64,000 nucleotides of DNA from Circinella minor (Eukaryota > Mucoromycota > Mucoromycetes > Mucorales > Lichtheimiaceae): positions 51,139 to 115,138 of the forward strand of contig JAEPRB010000129.1 of the NCBI GenBank assembly GCA_016758965.1. Reading direction: 5' to 3'. Made by a program: the position numbers and the translations under genes. Positions within the stretch are counted from its first letter, which is position 1; every line of letters starts with the position of its first letter. The notes under the pieces are model-generated. The model made no database searches, was not told the origin of the DNA, and saw only the letters and a program-made list of their open reading frames with translations. Below are positions 1-12,570 of the stretch, in pieces.

Positions 1-3000
1 TTCACTAAAGAATTTATGTATTACAACGTGTATAATAAAAGAAGGAGTGATGTGATAAAATATTATATTATAGAAAAGTAAAATGACGTTTTTTTTTTGT
101 TCTACCCTCCCTTTAACATTGAATTTACTCCTTCTATTCAATTATTTTGTAAATACTGATGGATTATAGTTTAGTAATGTAGTAAAACTATCTTATTATA
201 ATTACTCTAGCAAACAAATATATACATATATAATTACATATTTTTTTTTCAGGAGTAATTATAAAAAAAAGGCTTATCATTATTTTGTACTACGATCGTG
301 CAGATCTCGGTCACTTCTTTCTTCTTTCTTTATTTTAACTTCACAGTGGATTACCCTTTTCATTTTCTCGTTCCTAAATTTTGATCACCATTGATTAGCA
401 TAATTACAATGAAAAAAAACATTGATCGTTTTATTATAATACGTAATATGAATTGTTAATCTGTTAAATATATGTTTTTCTGTTACGTATAGTTGAATTA
501 AAGTCTAAATAAAAAGGATTGTACATATATTTATGTACTAATATAAACGTTGACAACAACGTTGATTAAAACCAAAAGCAATAATAATAAAGACATCTTA
601 ATAATACGTATTCTAATTTAAAACCATTGCAAAGATAAGTTTGTACTTTGAGTAATAATAATTAAGCTTCTGTAATTACCATTTTTAGCAAGATATGATT
701 CTTATTTTTTAATATATAAGGTGAATAATACAAAACAAAAGCTATTTTATTCACGGTCATTAAGAGAGAAAAAAAGGAGAGGGGGGGTTAATATTATATG
801 CGACTATGTTAATATAATGAGGAATTAACCCCAACAAATTTTTTTTTTAAAAAAAAAGCTACAAACTGTTATCAAAATGTACAAAAATTAGTTCTAGATC
901 ATTTTATTATTATTCTTTCCTTTTCTTTCAATTTATATCTTTCCACCCCCCCTCACTTTCTCTTCCCTCCCCCTCCCCCCAAATATGCAATTTCCCTAGT
1001 TTGATGTCGTCATGGATACTACAAAACTGCATGCTACTTTATGCTTTTTCTTGGCGATAAATTCATTATTATTATTATCTTTTTTTCTTACTCTTTGAAT
1101 AAAATGTAAAAAAAAAAAAAGTCATTTTTTACATGTTATTACTATATTTTCAAAGAAAAAATTGGAAGAAGGAGAAAGAGGAAAGGAAAATATCTTTTCT
1201 TTTGATATAAATTTATATAAATCTTAAATTTTATTTGATACAGGGGGGCGGGAGAGTTAAAAGTTAAAAAAAAGAGGGGGGGGCTACATAGAGAGAGAGA
1301 GAGAGAGAACTCCTAGAAATTATCAATACCTTTGAATGTTAACTGTCAATGATATTTTAAAAAATGAAATACACTATTAAATTTTATCAAGTAAAAGTTC
1401 AAGAATGTTGATATATAATAATAATAATGAAGGTAAAAAAAATAGTTTCATGTAATTAATTTATTTTAATACAAGTTGCATAATTTTTGCTGTCATTAAA
1501 TACATAATACTGTATAGCATAACGTGTATAATATAAATTATTTACTGCGCAAGAAAGAGAAATGCAAGATGATTTCGTTTATTTATACGTACACCTTGTT
1601 TATTTATTTATTTGTATACATATATACATATATCTTTTAATTATAAAAAGGTTATCAACATGGTTACCATGAACCACAATCATCATTGACGGAATCTCAC
1701 TATTTTTTTTGTGTTGCTATTTACATTTATATTGTACATCTTTTTTACGTAATCGCGATAAAGTTCAAAAGCGTTGGATGTGGCAATAACGCTTAGTAAT
1801 AAATATTATAGATGTTCTTCTCTTTATATTAATGTTATACATACACAAAATATATAATATAAATAATATAAATAAAAAAAGAAGACATTTCTTCCTCACT
1901 ACGTATTTTTTTTTTTTTTTGCATTACGTATTTGATAATTACTCCTTTAATAAGTAAACATTGGTATACTCCTTATAAAGTAAAGTAAAGAAGAGACAGA
2001 AAAAAAATTATGATGACACTACTTTGTATCTTAAAATATGTATAAAAACCGTTTATTCCAAAAAAAGAAAAAAGAAAGTTAAACATTATTTATTTTACTT
2101 TACGATGATGGGGATGACGAGAGCCAAGATTTTTAAAAACAAGTATAATTGTAAACAATAAAATAGAGTTTATATATCAAAAAGAGATAATACATAAAAG
2201 CTAATAATACCAACCTGAATAGGTATATATACTTTATTTAAAGATAAAAAAAGCAATAAGATCGACATAAAATTAAAAATAAAATAGAGTAAAATGTATT
2301 TTTGGATATGATTTTTAAGGTAAGGAAAACAAACTTTCTTTTTTTTTTGGGGGGGGGAGGATGAGAGAGAGAAAAAAAAGGGGGTTAAAAATCCAAGAAC
2401 GAGGATCAAGTGAATGGGGGAAAGTAAATGGGGGGGGGGATAGAAAGACAGGAGTAGGAAAGTAAGCGAATATAATTTGATCGAGAAAAGAGATATTATA
2501 CTATAGTAAAAAAAACACATAAATTTTAGGTCAGTGCATTTTAAACATGATCTTTTGACATTTCACTTCTTGGCCGAACAATTACACTTTATGTTTCACT
2601 TAAATTGAAACCTTTGCTTTTTTTTTATTAACGTTTTTTGGTGAATAGCTCTATTAAAAAAATAGATTATTTATGTACGACATTAATCCTTCTTCTTTTT
2701 CATCTCATTATCTCCCAGCCACATGTAATGTATAGCAAAATAGTAATAATAATAAACGTTACAAGTTTTTTTAAAATGCTAAGGAGGCTCATCTATTGTT
2801 TTCTTGTTACAATGATAGTAAGCCGCTTCAGAAAATAAATCTTCATTCGCTGGGTTGTATATTAACATGTTTTTACATTATAAGTTAATAATAATAATAA
2901 TAATAATAGTAATAGTAATAATAAAAATATTTTGAGAAAATTTGTATATTTCTTTTGAGCGATAATAAATAAAAGTAGACAAGACGTTGTCTAGAGGAAA

Positions 3001-3543
3001 AGAACTTGGTAAATAATTATGAATGAAGATAGTGATTATGATAATAGAGAGCAAAAATGAGTAAGTACGTAAATAAATTAGAAAGTGGCGTAAAAGAAAT
3101 AAGACGATAAAAAAACATTTTTCTTTTTTTTTTGTAACAGCTGTAATACTTTTATTGACTAATCAACCATTCTTTTTACTATATTATCGTTATTAGTATC
3201 ACATCAATATTTTTACTATGTGAGGAAGTCTTTATATTTTATGTTGTAACGGTTTCTCTTTCAAGTCAAAGGAGGACTAAAGTAATTCATCGGGTCTATG
3301 TAAAATAGGAAACCAAGAAAAAAGGAGAAAGGAGGTGGTTGGGGGTGGAGAAATAGTAGGAGGTAGTTGTTGGATAAAAAAAAAGGGGTAGCAAGAGGGA
3401 AGTCTCTAAAAAGAGAATGTGGAGGCACACACTTTTATTTTCAAACTATGTCACATGGAAAGCAAAAATGCAATAGCTAAGTATAATTCTTATTTCACGC
3501 CTAAAAATAAATTTAGTTTTATGCATCAACAAAAAAACAAAAT
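1..3543. other. AT-rich intergenic region without a recognisable gene
   Basis: About 3.5 kb of very AT-rich DNA with poly(A)/poly(T) runs, short G runs (for example near 780, 1250, 2350 and 2420), a GA repeat near 1290 and ATA/AAT triplet runs near 2890. Open frames present (for example 2170-2520 on the minus strand) are translations of these homopolymers and have no domain-like composition. I see no transposon termini. It is probably the long upstream region of the zinc-finger gene that starts at 3725. Confidence 0.6.
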
Positions 3544-3552
3544 TATATAAAA
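3544..3552 (+). promoter_or_regulatory. Candidate TATA box of the zinc-finger gene
   Basis: TATATAAAA lies about 170 bp upstream of the chosen start codon at 3725 and is followed by a pyrimidine/A-rich leader, a usual core-promoter layout in AT-rich fungi. TATA-like strings are common by chance in this DNA, so the call rests on position only. Confidence 0.35.
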
Positions 3553-3724
3553 GGAGGCTAATATTTTCAAACAAAGATTTCGTTTTTTTTAATTTCTTTG
3601 TGTGTGTCGATCATACTTTTTTCTTTTATACAAAAAAAAAAAACGCGTAGTTTTTATTACTTTCTTCTCGCTTTTATATACCTTTTTGATACAAAAATTA
3701 TTTTACTTTTTTATTATTGTTAAA

Positions 3725-4960
3725 ATGGATTCTCATTATTTTGAACAATCATCTTATTCAATTATTCCTACACCTATTATAACAACACCAATGGGTGAGG
3801 ATAGTAATGACCATAACGTGTATATACATCAATCACAACAACAACAACAGTCATTCATATTGCCTGATCAGGCAATTGAATATTTTTCAACACCGACACC
3901 ACCGGCGACTTCTCCTGTGGATGATAATGCCACTTTTATGCAACAATGCTTTTACCCAAGTCCTACATATTCGGCATCTCCTACACTTGATCCTACATTT
4001 ATGCCCAATGAAAATAACAACAATTTTTGCTTTCCAACCGAAGATACCACTACCATGTATATGCCTACTACAACAATCTCAAATGACACTATGACTATTG
4101 TAACAACACCACCTTCTATTGTATCTCCCGTTGATGATATTTCTTTTACTTTTGATAATGCGACATCGTCACCTACATCAACTGTTACAACATCAACATC
4201 TTCTTTCTATCAAATTCCAGTACAACCATGTTATATTTCTCAGCAACAAGAACAGCCATCAATACCACAGCAACAACATTACCAACAGCAACATGAAGTA
4301 GTAAGAATGCCCTCATTATCTCCACGACAAGAACAACAAAATCAACGTAATATTAAAAATACCATACCAGCAAAAATAAACCATGGCAATAAGGTTACCA
4401 AGAAACAACAACAACGTAAACGAACTGTTCCAACTTCCCAACCACAACAACACCATGGCAACAAGAACAATAATCAATATAACAACAACAACGATACTAT
4501 GTATAATTGCCAACATCCAGGATGTGGTAAATCATTTACACGACCTTACAATCTTACGTCCCATATGCGCACACATACATCTGAACGTCCTTTTGCATGT
4601 CAACATTGTGGTCGCCGATTTGCACGTCAACATGATAGAAATCGACATGAAAAATTACACTGGAATATTAAACCATATGTCTGTTCTAACTGTAGTAAAC
4701 CTTTTGCTCGTATGGATGCATTGAATCGACATCTCAAAGTAGAGAATGGTTGTGGTTCTATTGTGGCGGCCATTGCTGCTGCAGCAGCCGCTGCTGCTCG
4801 AGCTGCTACAGCAAATAACATGGTATCATCATCGTCTACTTCATTTATCACTCCTACTTCATATATTACAACCATAAACCAACCATTTTTCACTTCAGCT
4901 CCGCCACCATCATCATCGTCATCTACTTATTATCCTATTACTACTACTTTGCTCCTTTAA
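3725..4960 (+). CDS. C2H2 zinc-finger transcription factor, Crz1-type DNA-binding domain
   Basis: Single-exon gene of 411 aa, starting at the ATG of 3725; an in-frame extension upstream is only T-rich leader without an ATG. The first 255 residues are low complexity (Thr, Ser, Pro, Gln, Asn with poly-Gln runs), as in fungal activation domains. Three zinc fingers lie at about residues 260-343. Finger 1 is C-X4-C-X12-H-X3-H and contains [14 protein letters not shown], finger 2 is C-X2-C-X12-H-X3-H with [10 protein letters not shown], and finger 3 is C-X2-C-X12-H-X6-C with [10 protein letters not shown]. These signatures closely follow the calcineurin-responsive factor Crz1/Prz1 (FTRPYNLxSHxRTH, FARQHDRxRH, FARxDALxRH), so a nuclear, calcium/calcineurin-linked role is plausible but inferred. 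I could not identify a clear calcineurin docking motif. After the fingers comes a poly-Ala stretch and a Ser/Thr/Pro tail. A paralogous zinc-finger factor of another pathway is the alternative. Confidence 0.85.
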   Translation: MDSHYFEQSSYSIIPTPIITTPMGEDSNDHNVYIHQSQQQQQSFILPDQAIEYFSTPTPPATSPVDDNATFMQQCFYPSPTYSASPTLDPTFMPNENNNNFCFPTEDTTTMYMPTTTISNDTMTIVTTPPSIVSPVDDISFTFDNATSSPTSTVTTSTSSFYQIPVQPCYISQQQEQPSIPQQQHYQQQHEVVRMPSLSPRQEQQNQRNIKNTIPAKINHGNKVTKKQQQRKRTVPTSQPQQHHGNKNNNQYNNNNDTMYNCQHPGCGKSFTRPYNLTSHMRTHTSERPFACQHCGRRFARQHDRNRHEKLHWNIKPYVCSNCSKPFARMDALNRHLKVENGCGSIVAAIAAAAAAAARAATANNMVSSSSTSFITPTSYITTINQPFFTSAPPPSSSSSTYYPITTTLLL

Positions 4961-7894
4961 ATATATATATATATTACCAAAACAAATGAGCCCTTTTTTT
5001 CCACTATTACATATGTACGTATATGTAGTCGGTTCTATACTTTTTATCCTTAGTGATATATTCCACTCCTCTTTTTCCTATTCATTTTCTTTCTTCTTCC
5101 TTGTCATCTTGTAACTATATTCGTCCTTGTGGATTCTTGTTTCTATTTTTTTATATATTCAGTCTTCTTTTTTTATATATTTTTTTTCTTTTCATTCTGT
5201 ACATAGTATTTTTTTTCCTCATTCTTTTCTTTACCGATGACAAACTTATGAAGATTAAAAACATCATTTTTTTACATCACCTTTTTATTCTTCATTATTA
5301 TTTTTTTCTCTCTCTCCCGAGGCCTTTCATGAACCCTATTTTTTTTTTTTATATTTATTAACCTTGATTTTTTTTCTTTATTAAAAAAATGGTCTACCAT
5401 TTTGAAACAAAAAGTGTACACACACGCATACACATTGCAAACATTACATATCACTGTTCCCCCCGTCTTAGCCCATCATGCCACCCGAAAAATAAAAAAT
5501 AAAAATATCAATTTATTTCCTCTTTAAATTTTATCTGAATATTAAGCTACGTATTTACTTAAGAATTTTTTTTTGAAGTATGATAGGATATTCTAAGCAT
5601 ATAAAAAACATGTGTTCAAGTTTAATTTTCATTTGTTCAATAAAGTTATTATATAATTAGCATTACATGATAATGATGCAATGGTACATAAGAAAATGGA
5701 CAATAGATAATATTTGACCTTCAATTTTTGTTTGTTTGCCGCCCCCTTTTATTTATTAGAAAAATATGATAATAAAAACGAAAAAGGTAAAGGGTCAAAC
5801 TTTAGTTATTATTATTGTAATTGAATTGTAATATAATAACTTTGTTAATAGTTTTTCCATATAAATTATCTTTGTTTTCGTGATTATGCAATATTATATT
5901 CATTATTATTCTCGGTTGCTATTTTTATTTGTTTGTATGCGAGAACCAACAATTGTTGTTGTTGTTGATGATGATGTATCATGAGTGTAAATGTGTGAGC
6001 TGAGTAAACAAGTATAACAAAAAGTGTTCTTTTGCTGGTTTTTTTGTTGTTGCTAAGTATATATTCTATGCAATATGCACAGACGAGTCAACCTTTCCTT
6101 CTTTTGCATCTCGCAACAGAAGTATGATAGCAGCAGAAACAAGCAATAGGCTCAGCATATAAAAATGTTATTCATATAGCGCAACCTATTTCCTCCCTTC
6201 CCAATTTAATTCATTGTTCTTTTGTAATAGTAATATGATAACATCTGATAGCCAAAAAATAAACCACTTCTGCAGCTTTTTTTTATTGAAACCAAGTTGT
6301 ATAGGTATACCCCACTTTTGCATAAAATAAAAATAAAACGTGATATGTATTTTATTGTATCTCTAATTCAATACATAACTAATTTTTTTATCGCTTTGAA
6401 TATATTGATTAAAAGCAAAAAGCAAAAAAAAAAAATATGATTTGTTCTTTCCCAACATCAAATTGCCTTTTTAAAATATCAATTGTTATCATTACATGTC
6501 TGTTTCTTCTGGTCTAATAATAGTTTTGTTAAAAAAACAACCAAAAATTTTCATATATGGACTTATACTATTGATTCCAAATAAACCAAAATAAAAAATA
6601 AATGCTATAGGTTATTAAAATTGGAATTATATATTATAAATAGTTAGTGTGTAAATGTTCTTAATTATACTATTGTCTATTATATACATAACGTACAAAC
6701 CTAGTTATAAAATAAAATCCCAAAAACCTTTTATTATACTTTGTGTTAACTTTTTTATAACATATAGATAAAAACCATTTCTACATAATTTATCTTTTAA
6801 TTTTTTTTTTTAAGTATATATATATATATATATATCAACGCATAAAGCTATGGAGAAAGTAATACTATAACCAGGTTTTTTTTTTAGAAAAAAATATTAG
6901 TCTTGCTTTGTTTCTCTTTACTCTAGCCCATTACTTTTCTTGTAAATAGTAGGGAATCATTTTTGATAAATTATCAAATATTTAAAAAGTCGATATTAAT
7001 AGTAGGAACTTTTCTAGTTTGACAGGATAAAAGATAAGATACTCTTTTATTGGTACAATGCCCTTTTATTTAAAGGATTATGAACTTATTAGATTTAAAA
7101 AATATCCTCCAGTTCATTTCCTTTTTAAGCCATTTGTTTGAAATTAAAAGTCAATTGAATCTTTGTTGAATAAAGAACCCCCCCCAAGTTTCTGCATTTA
7201 TATAAAAGTCAAAAAAAAATTATGTGGCTTATTATTGGTGATGTGTTATATATATATATATGTTGTGGGAGTTTATAAATATTATAAGTAATTTTTGGGT
7301 GGTGGGTATTGGGCTTTGGGGGTGTAAGGTGGAAAAGAAACTTGTCCAAAAAATTGTTCGCTGGGTGTTTTGTATTGCTTGTTGCATTTTGAACCTCTCT
7401 TCTCTTTTTTTTTTTCTTTTTGTTTCTATAATTTTTTTTTCTAAAGAAAAAAAAAATTCGAACATGTTCCTATAATATTACACAATCTTGAATAAACTCC
7501 CCCAAAGCTTTACTTCTCTTTTTCTTTCTTCTTTTTCTATTTACAAATTGTGTTTTCTTTTTCTTTTTTTCTTCTTCCCTTTTATTTGTTCTTGCATTTC
7601 TTTTGCCCAAACACACCATTGACCTATATACACACACACCTTAATTGTACATAAAAGTTCTTCTTTATTTCTTTCTTTTCAAACATTTTATACATTTTCC
7701 CCATTCTCTCACCAATACACGCTCTTAGCTTTTATATACAAGACGATTACTTAACATACCAAAGAAACTTTTATCTTTAATTATTAACTAGAGATATACT
7801 ACCCCACACTTTTTAAATATAATCCCACGAAACAACCCGATCCAAAAACAAAAGAAAGGAAAAACCAAACAACAATTTGAAACTTTGCAACAAT
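4961..7894. other. Long AT-rich intergenic region
   Basis: About 2.9 kb between the zinc-finger gene and the next gene. It holds T-rich tracts, a GTT/GAT triplet run near 5950-5980, an AT dinucleotide run near 6815-6835 and another near 7247-7260, and a CT-rich leader at about 7500-7700 before the next gene. TATA-like strings occur near 7200 and 7730. Short open frames here read homopolymers and were not accepted as genes. Confidence 0.6.
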
Positions 7895-8992
7895 ATGGCG
7901 CAAACATTACAAAACAAGTTTTCATTATCGAAAACAATGGAAAGACAAGAACAATTAAAGAAACAATTGACAATATTATCGACCATGGACGAACACTATA
8001 TGAGTGAAGGTATGAACAATCAACAACAAAAGAGGTTACAGTTTCAACAACGTTGGTTTAAAAAAGGAATGACATCTCCTCTTTTGACCCCCGAGAGTAA
8101 CCGTGACGACGACCCATTTGCTGGCATGACAACAGGTGTAAATTATCAACAAGAGATTGAACGAATCAAGTCGATTGTACCCAAAGTTGATTCATCGAAA
8201 AAGGCTACTCATCGTCGGTTAAAATCAGTCGGTGCTTACAATAATAATAACAATTATTATAACAGCAATAATAATGTCGTTGGTTCAACAGTAACAAATA
8301 GCAACACCATTGGAAAAATGAAACCTATGGTTTTACCACCACCTACATTTAGTAGACGTTCATCACCACCATCACCACCTTCATCAACAAATAATAATAT
8401 TAATAATATGAATAGTAGCCGACTTTCAACAACATCTGCTGAATCAACTCCTTCATCATCTCCTTATTATGATGCAAGTTCACGTATGACAAGTCCATCC
8501 CTATCTACTCCACGATCACTTTCACCTATTCAATCTGATTACACTTCAACAACGTTTCCTCCAGTACCTGAGGAAGATGAACAACAATGTGTTATGCTGG
8601 ATGACGAAGAGCAAGAAGATGACTATAATCAACAACGATCGGTCATTACGGAAGAAGAAAAAACTCGTTTTCTTCAATTTATGCGTAATTGGACAGGTGG
8701 TTGGAAACAGTGGGAACGTAATAGTAGATATAACAATAATGTCGATGACGACGACGATGATGTTGCTGACGGACATTATAGCGGAATGGAGTTTGTGCGG
8801 GGCGGTGGGTCATTATGGGCGGAACAATTACCTTGGACAAAGCATACAACTCATCAACGACGTTGTTCGTTACAAGAAGCAAGGTCTAATTCGCATCATC
8901 ATCATCGTCCTTTAACGGTTACTTTGCCTGATCGTAAATTTGTTATTTCAATGCGGTCTGAACCATGTACTCCTCTACTTGCCCCGAGATAA
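7895..8992 (+). CDS. Low-complexity protein of unknown function
   Basis: Single-exon gene of 365 aa; the ATG at 7895 is the first one in frame. I do not recognise the family. The N-terminal 100 residues are charged and Gln-rich (KTMERQEQLKKQ, RLQFQQRWFKKG), perhaps helical. The middle is low complexity: Asn runs, then Ser/Thr/Pro-rich sequence with many S-P pairs (SRRSSPPSPPSS, TSPSLSTPRSLSP), which look like proline-directed kinase sites. The last third has acidic patches, an aromatic motif FLQFMRNWTGGWKQWERN, an Asp run and a basic/His-rich segment (HTTHQRRCSLQEARSN). No signal peptide, membrane segment or zinc-binding pattern is visible. Composition and codon pattern match the neighbouring regulators, and the aromatic motif is the best candidate for a conserved core. 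It could be a cytosolic signalling or scaffold protein, but that is speculation. Confidence 0.75.
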   Translation: MAQTLQNKFSLSKTMERQEQLKKQLTILSTMDEHYMSEGMNNQQQKRLQFQQRWFKKGMTSPLLTPESNRDDDPFAGMTTGVNYQQEIERIKSIVPKVDSSKKATHRRLKSVGAYNNNNNYYNSNNNVVGSTVTNSNTIGKMKPMVLPPPTFSRRSSPPSPPSSTNNNINNMNSSRLSTTSAESTPSSSPYYDASSRMTSPSLSTPRSLSPIQSDYTSTTFPPVPEEDEQQCVMLDDEEQEDDYNQQRSVITEEEKTRFLQFMRNWTGGWKQWERNSRYNNNVDDDDDDVADGHYSGMEFVRGGGSLWAEQLPWTKHTTHQRRCSLQEARSNSHHHHRPLTVTLPDRKFVISMRSEPCTPLLAPR

Positions 8993-10624
8993 ATCCCGAT
9001 GAACCCCTGATTTTTTTAAAAAATTTCTTAAACCTATTTTATCATTTTACAACACAAAACATCGTTTTTAATTATACACACACAACGCACATACACATAT
9101 ACACATACACACACATTCACGTCATTAATTATACACAACAATTTTTTTTCATCAGTTTATAACATGTCCTATTTAACATTTTTTCAAATTTAAATACTTC
9201 TTTTCTCTCCCCCGCCCCCACTTTTCCCTTGTCTATTGTCACTCCATCTCATAACATCGTTTTCTTTTATACACACACACATACATAACACAACATGTTG
9301 CACATATACATTTAACTTCTTACACAATTATTACATTTCCCTGGCAGCTATCACAACTTTTTTTCGTTTTTATTTTTTTTTCTTCTCTCATTATAAATAC
9401 ACATATACACATATATATATATATATATATAATAGCACATATACTTCTTTTTCCGTTTCTGGTTTTATTCGCTATATTTATTTACTCATTATTTCCGTTC
9501 ATTAATTATTATTCAAACAAAAAAAAAATCCATTTCATTATATTAAAAAAACACATACTTTTTTAAATTATTTTTTAATTCTTATATGCATGTAATTATT
9601 AACCTCCCCCCCTTTGTCTGTGCAAAAAGGGGGGAGATTTCATTTAATAAAAAAACGATTACTTTTTTTTTAATTACAAAAACGAAATATCTTTAAAAAA
9701 AATAATTCTTTTCTCCTCAATTGGATATTTCGTCTAACAAAAAAAAAAATAAGTTGTTTTTTTCGGTCGATTGTTATTAATCCAAACCTATCCAAAAATA
9801 AAATTATATTACTACCTAAGTTTTCTATTTGAAGAAAAAAAACCCAGACTTTATAATCATACGTATAGTTTTTTTTAATATATTATATAATAATAAAACA
9901 AAGCCAAACGGAAAAGAGCAAAAAAGTTAATTCCGTTTTCATTGCCTTGCATGCAGTGAAACCACCTGTTACACCACACGTGTATTGTATGTGATTTCAA
10001 TCTAAAACAGGAAATTGATATTAGACTAAAGTTTTTTTAAAAAGCCAGATCAGTGAGTTGAAAAAGACATATGTTATATTGTTTTGTGTATGCAAAAAAA
10101 AAAAAAAAAACAATATGGGAGGAGAGGGAAGTTTTTGAATAATTACTGTTGCTAATCAAATCAATTGACCCTTTTTTTCTCTTTTTTTGGCTAATTCAAC
10201 CCTTTTATTTCCCTCCCGGGAAAAAAAAATAGTCGGATCAAAAGAATCAATATGTCAATTAATTTTTTTTAAAAAGAAAGTTCCCTTGATATGATATGAT
10301 AAAAACAATAATAATAATATTAATATAATATAATTATTAAAAATATAATGCGTATACAGAAGAAAAAGAACGTATTTTTGTATGTTTTTGAAGTATTATT
10401 TATTTTAAATGAATATATATATATAAAAAGAAACAAAAAAAAAATATATAAAAAAAAGGTTTGTAAAAAAAAATTCATATAGATATAGATATAGATATAG
10501 ATATATATATATATATATATACAAGCCCCATCCAATCTTTTTTTTTTCCTTTCTGTCGCTCTGACTCTGTCGGTTTTGCTGCTACTCTGTCCTATCAATT
10601 TCTAATTTCAGTCCATCTTCTGTG

Positions 10625-10677
<53 letters not shown>

Positions 10678-10912
10678 CCTTTCTTCCCTTTTTTCTTTTT
10701 ATTACTTTTTTTTTTCTTTTACTTTTTTTAAACTGGATTTCTAAATAACATTTGCTTTAATATTCTTTCTCCTGTCTCTTTCCTCCTTCCCCTCTCTCTC
10801 TCTCTTTCTCTCCAGTCCCTTCACTCCTTCCATCTCTTCTTACTGTTCATCGACCACTTTGACTACGTAATCTTTTTTCTTTTTCTTTTTTTTTTGTGTC
10901 TTTCACGCAGGA
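8993..10912. other. Intergenic region with microsatellites, upstream of the velvet gene
   Basis: About 1.9 kb without a credible gene. It contains CA/TA-rich repeats (9080-9130, 9260-9300), AT runs (9410-9430, 10505-10520), GATATA repeats at 10481-10505, a G/C stem-loop at 9604-9636 and a CT dinucleotide run at about 10632-10662 that grades into a pyrimidine-rich leader. The sequence TTTCACGCAG just before the velvet start resembles a splice acceptor, so the 5' leader of that gene may be spliced. Confidence 0.6.
10632..10690 (+). repeat. CT dinucleotide microsatellite and pyrimidine tract
   Basis: A run of about 15 CT repeats followed by CTTT and CCTTT repeats, 220-280 bp upstream of the velvet start codon. 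Such pyrimidine tracts are common in fungal promoters and leaders; a regulatory role here is not shown. Confidence 0.8.
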
Positions 10913-12570
10913 ATGCTGCCTTTTGACATAGGCAATGCCTCATCTTCTTCAACCAATAACAATAATTATGACAATCCTAGCAACCGATCTCAACAACGGT
11001 TTCAACAGCAACAAACGCATTCGCAGGGACAACAACATCAACAGTCAATTGAAGATCCTTATTCATTTTTAATTAATCAACCTGTTCCTCCACCACTTCC
11101 ATTTCTTGATGATGATTCGTTTATGTCACAATGGCCATTATTAATGGACTTTCCTCAACAAGATGAAAATTCAATGGGATGGTAATAAAATAAAAAGAGA
11201 GATACATATAGTGTTCTTTTTAATCTCTTTTGACTCAAAAACTCGTCAATTTTTATTTTTTACCTCTCAATCTTTAAATTCATTCCTACTTTATTTGATG
11301 GTTTATTGTGGTTTATTAGGAACTATGAATTAATTGTTGCGCAGCAACCAGTACTTGGAAGACGATGTGGATTTGGTACAAAAGATCGACGACCTATTAG
11401 TCCACCACCTATTGTTGAACTTTTAATAACTACCTCTAATGGCAATAGAGTCAATGCAGAGTAAGTTCAATTTCCTACACATCAAAGAAAAGAAAGGAAG
11501 AAAGAAAAAACAAATGCAATTATACAATATATATATCAACATTTGTCCTCAGAGCATGAATATATATATTCAGCTCGTAAATACAATACAATTGCAGTAA
11601 AAACACATCAATGTAGTTATACAAAATGACTTTACTGGATAAAAAAAAGCTTTGAAAAATTCAATTCTAGATATATCTATTCATTTATTAAATATTTATT
11701 TATATATATATATAGAGATGTCGATATATCATTTTTGATTGCATTATGTGATAATTGGCAAGCGGAAGGAATGACAGAAGCTAATGTCATTGCTGAACCT
11801 AGTAAACGTAATCTTGTTGGTAGTTTAGTTGCATCGGCTATAAAACTATATAACGTTCAAGGTCAACTAGGGATTTATTTTATCTTTAGCGATATTAGTG
11901 TACGATTAGAAGGTGTTTATCGATTAGGTTTTTCATTAGTTGATGTTCGTTCGTAAGTAATCCTATATTAGTTTTCATTATCATTTATTGCTATTGTTAT
12001 TGAATAGAAAAAAAAAAGAAAAGAATGAAAAGAAAAAAAAACATGTTGTGAAACAGAAAAAGAAAAACACAGGTGCCACATAAAGAGGAAAAGATACGAC
12101 ACAAGAAATTATAAGCGAACAAAAAGGATGAAAAATTAAAAAAAAAGATTTACTTATCAGATATATATATATATATATTACCCCATTATTATAAATATGT
12201 TAGACCATGCATATCATTAGATCAATCTTCAAGTATACTTGCTAAAATATTTACAAATGCTTTTACTATATACCCAGCTAAAAGCTTTCCAGGAGTAGCA
12301 GGTAATTTACTCTATATGTTTCCTTTTTTCCTCTAGAAAGAAATAACTTTTCAAATTAGTTTTTCACATGCTTTGGTATATCTGTTAACCTATCGAGTTT
12401 TATTTTATTTTTATATATCTATATATATAAAAATAGCGAGGACGGAGCTTTCACAATGTTTTTTGAAACAAGGTGTAAAGATTCCCGTACGAAAAGAAGA
12501 AGATACTATTGGAAGTAATAGCAATAGTAATAGAAAGAAACGATCAGCCAATGATACAGAAACGGGCTAA
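10913..12570 (+). CDS. Velvet-domain regulatory protein
   Basis: Five exons read from splice sites with matching phases: 10913-11181, 11320-11460, 11716-11952, 12204-12301 and 12437-12570, giving 292 aa. Exon 1 codes a Ser/Asn/Gln-rich N-terminus. The velvet fold occupies roughly residues 90-275: YELIVAQQPVLGRRCGFG, RRPISPPPIVELLI, then LVGSLVASAIKLYN and GIYFIFSDISVRLEGVYRL, and finally FTIYPAKSFPGVAG joined to TELSQCFLKQGVKIPVRKE. These strings follow the family consensus closely, including the FPG turn and the G-V-K-I-P-x-R-K-E end. Velvet proteins are nuclear, DNA-binding and dimerising regulators of sporulation, development and secondary metabolism in fungi. A Lys/Arg-rich tail (NRKKRSAND) may act as a nuclear signal. 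The subtype (VelB, VosA or other) cannot be decided from sequence memory. The spliced frame is open throughout. Confidence 0.9.

Noticed and set aside
2170..2520. 116-codon open frame on the minus strand
   Set aside because: It translates poly(A)/poly(G) and AT-rich DNA into Phe/Leu/Ser/Lys runs, with no domain pattern and no conserved-looking segment.
5053..5361. 102-codon frame on the plus strand after the zinc-finger gene
   Set aside because: T-rich 3' region read as Phe/Leu runs; looks like a membrane protein only because of composition.
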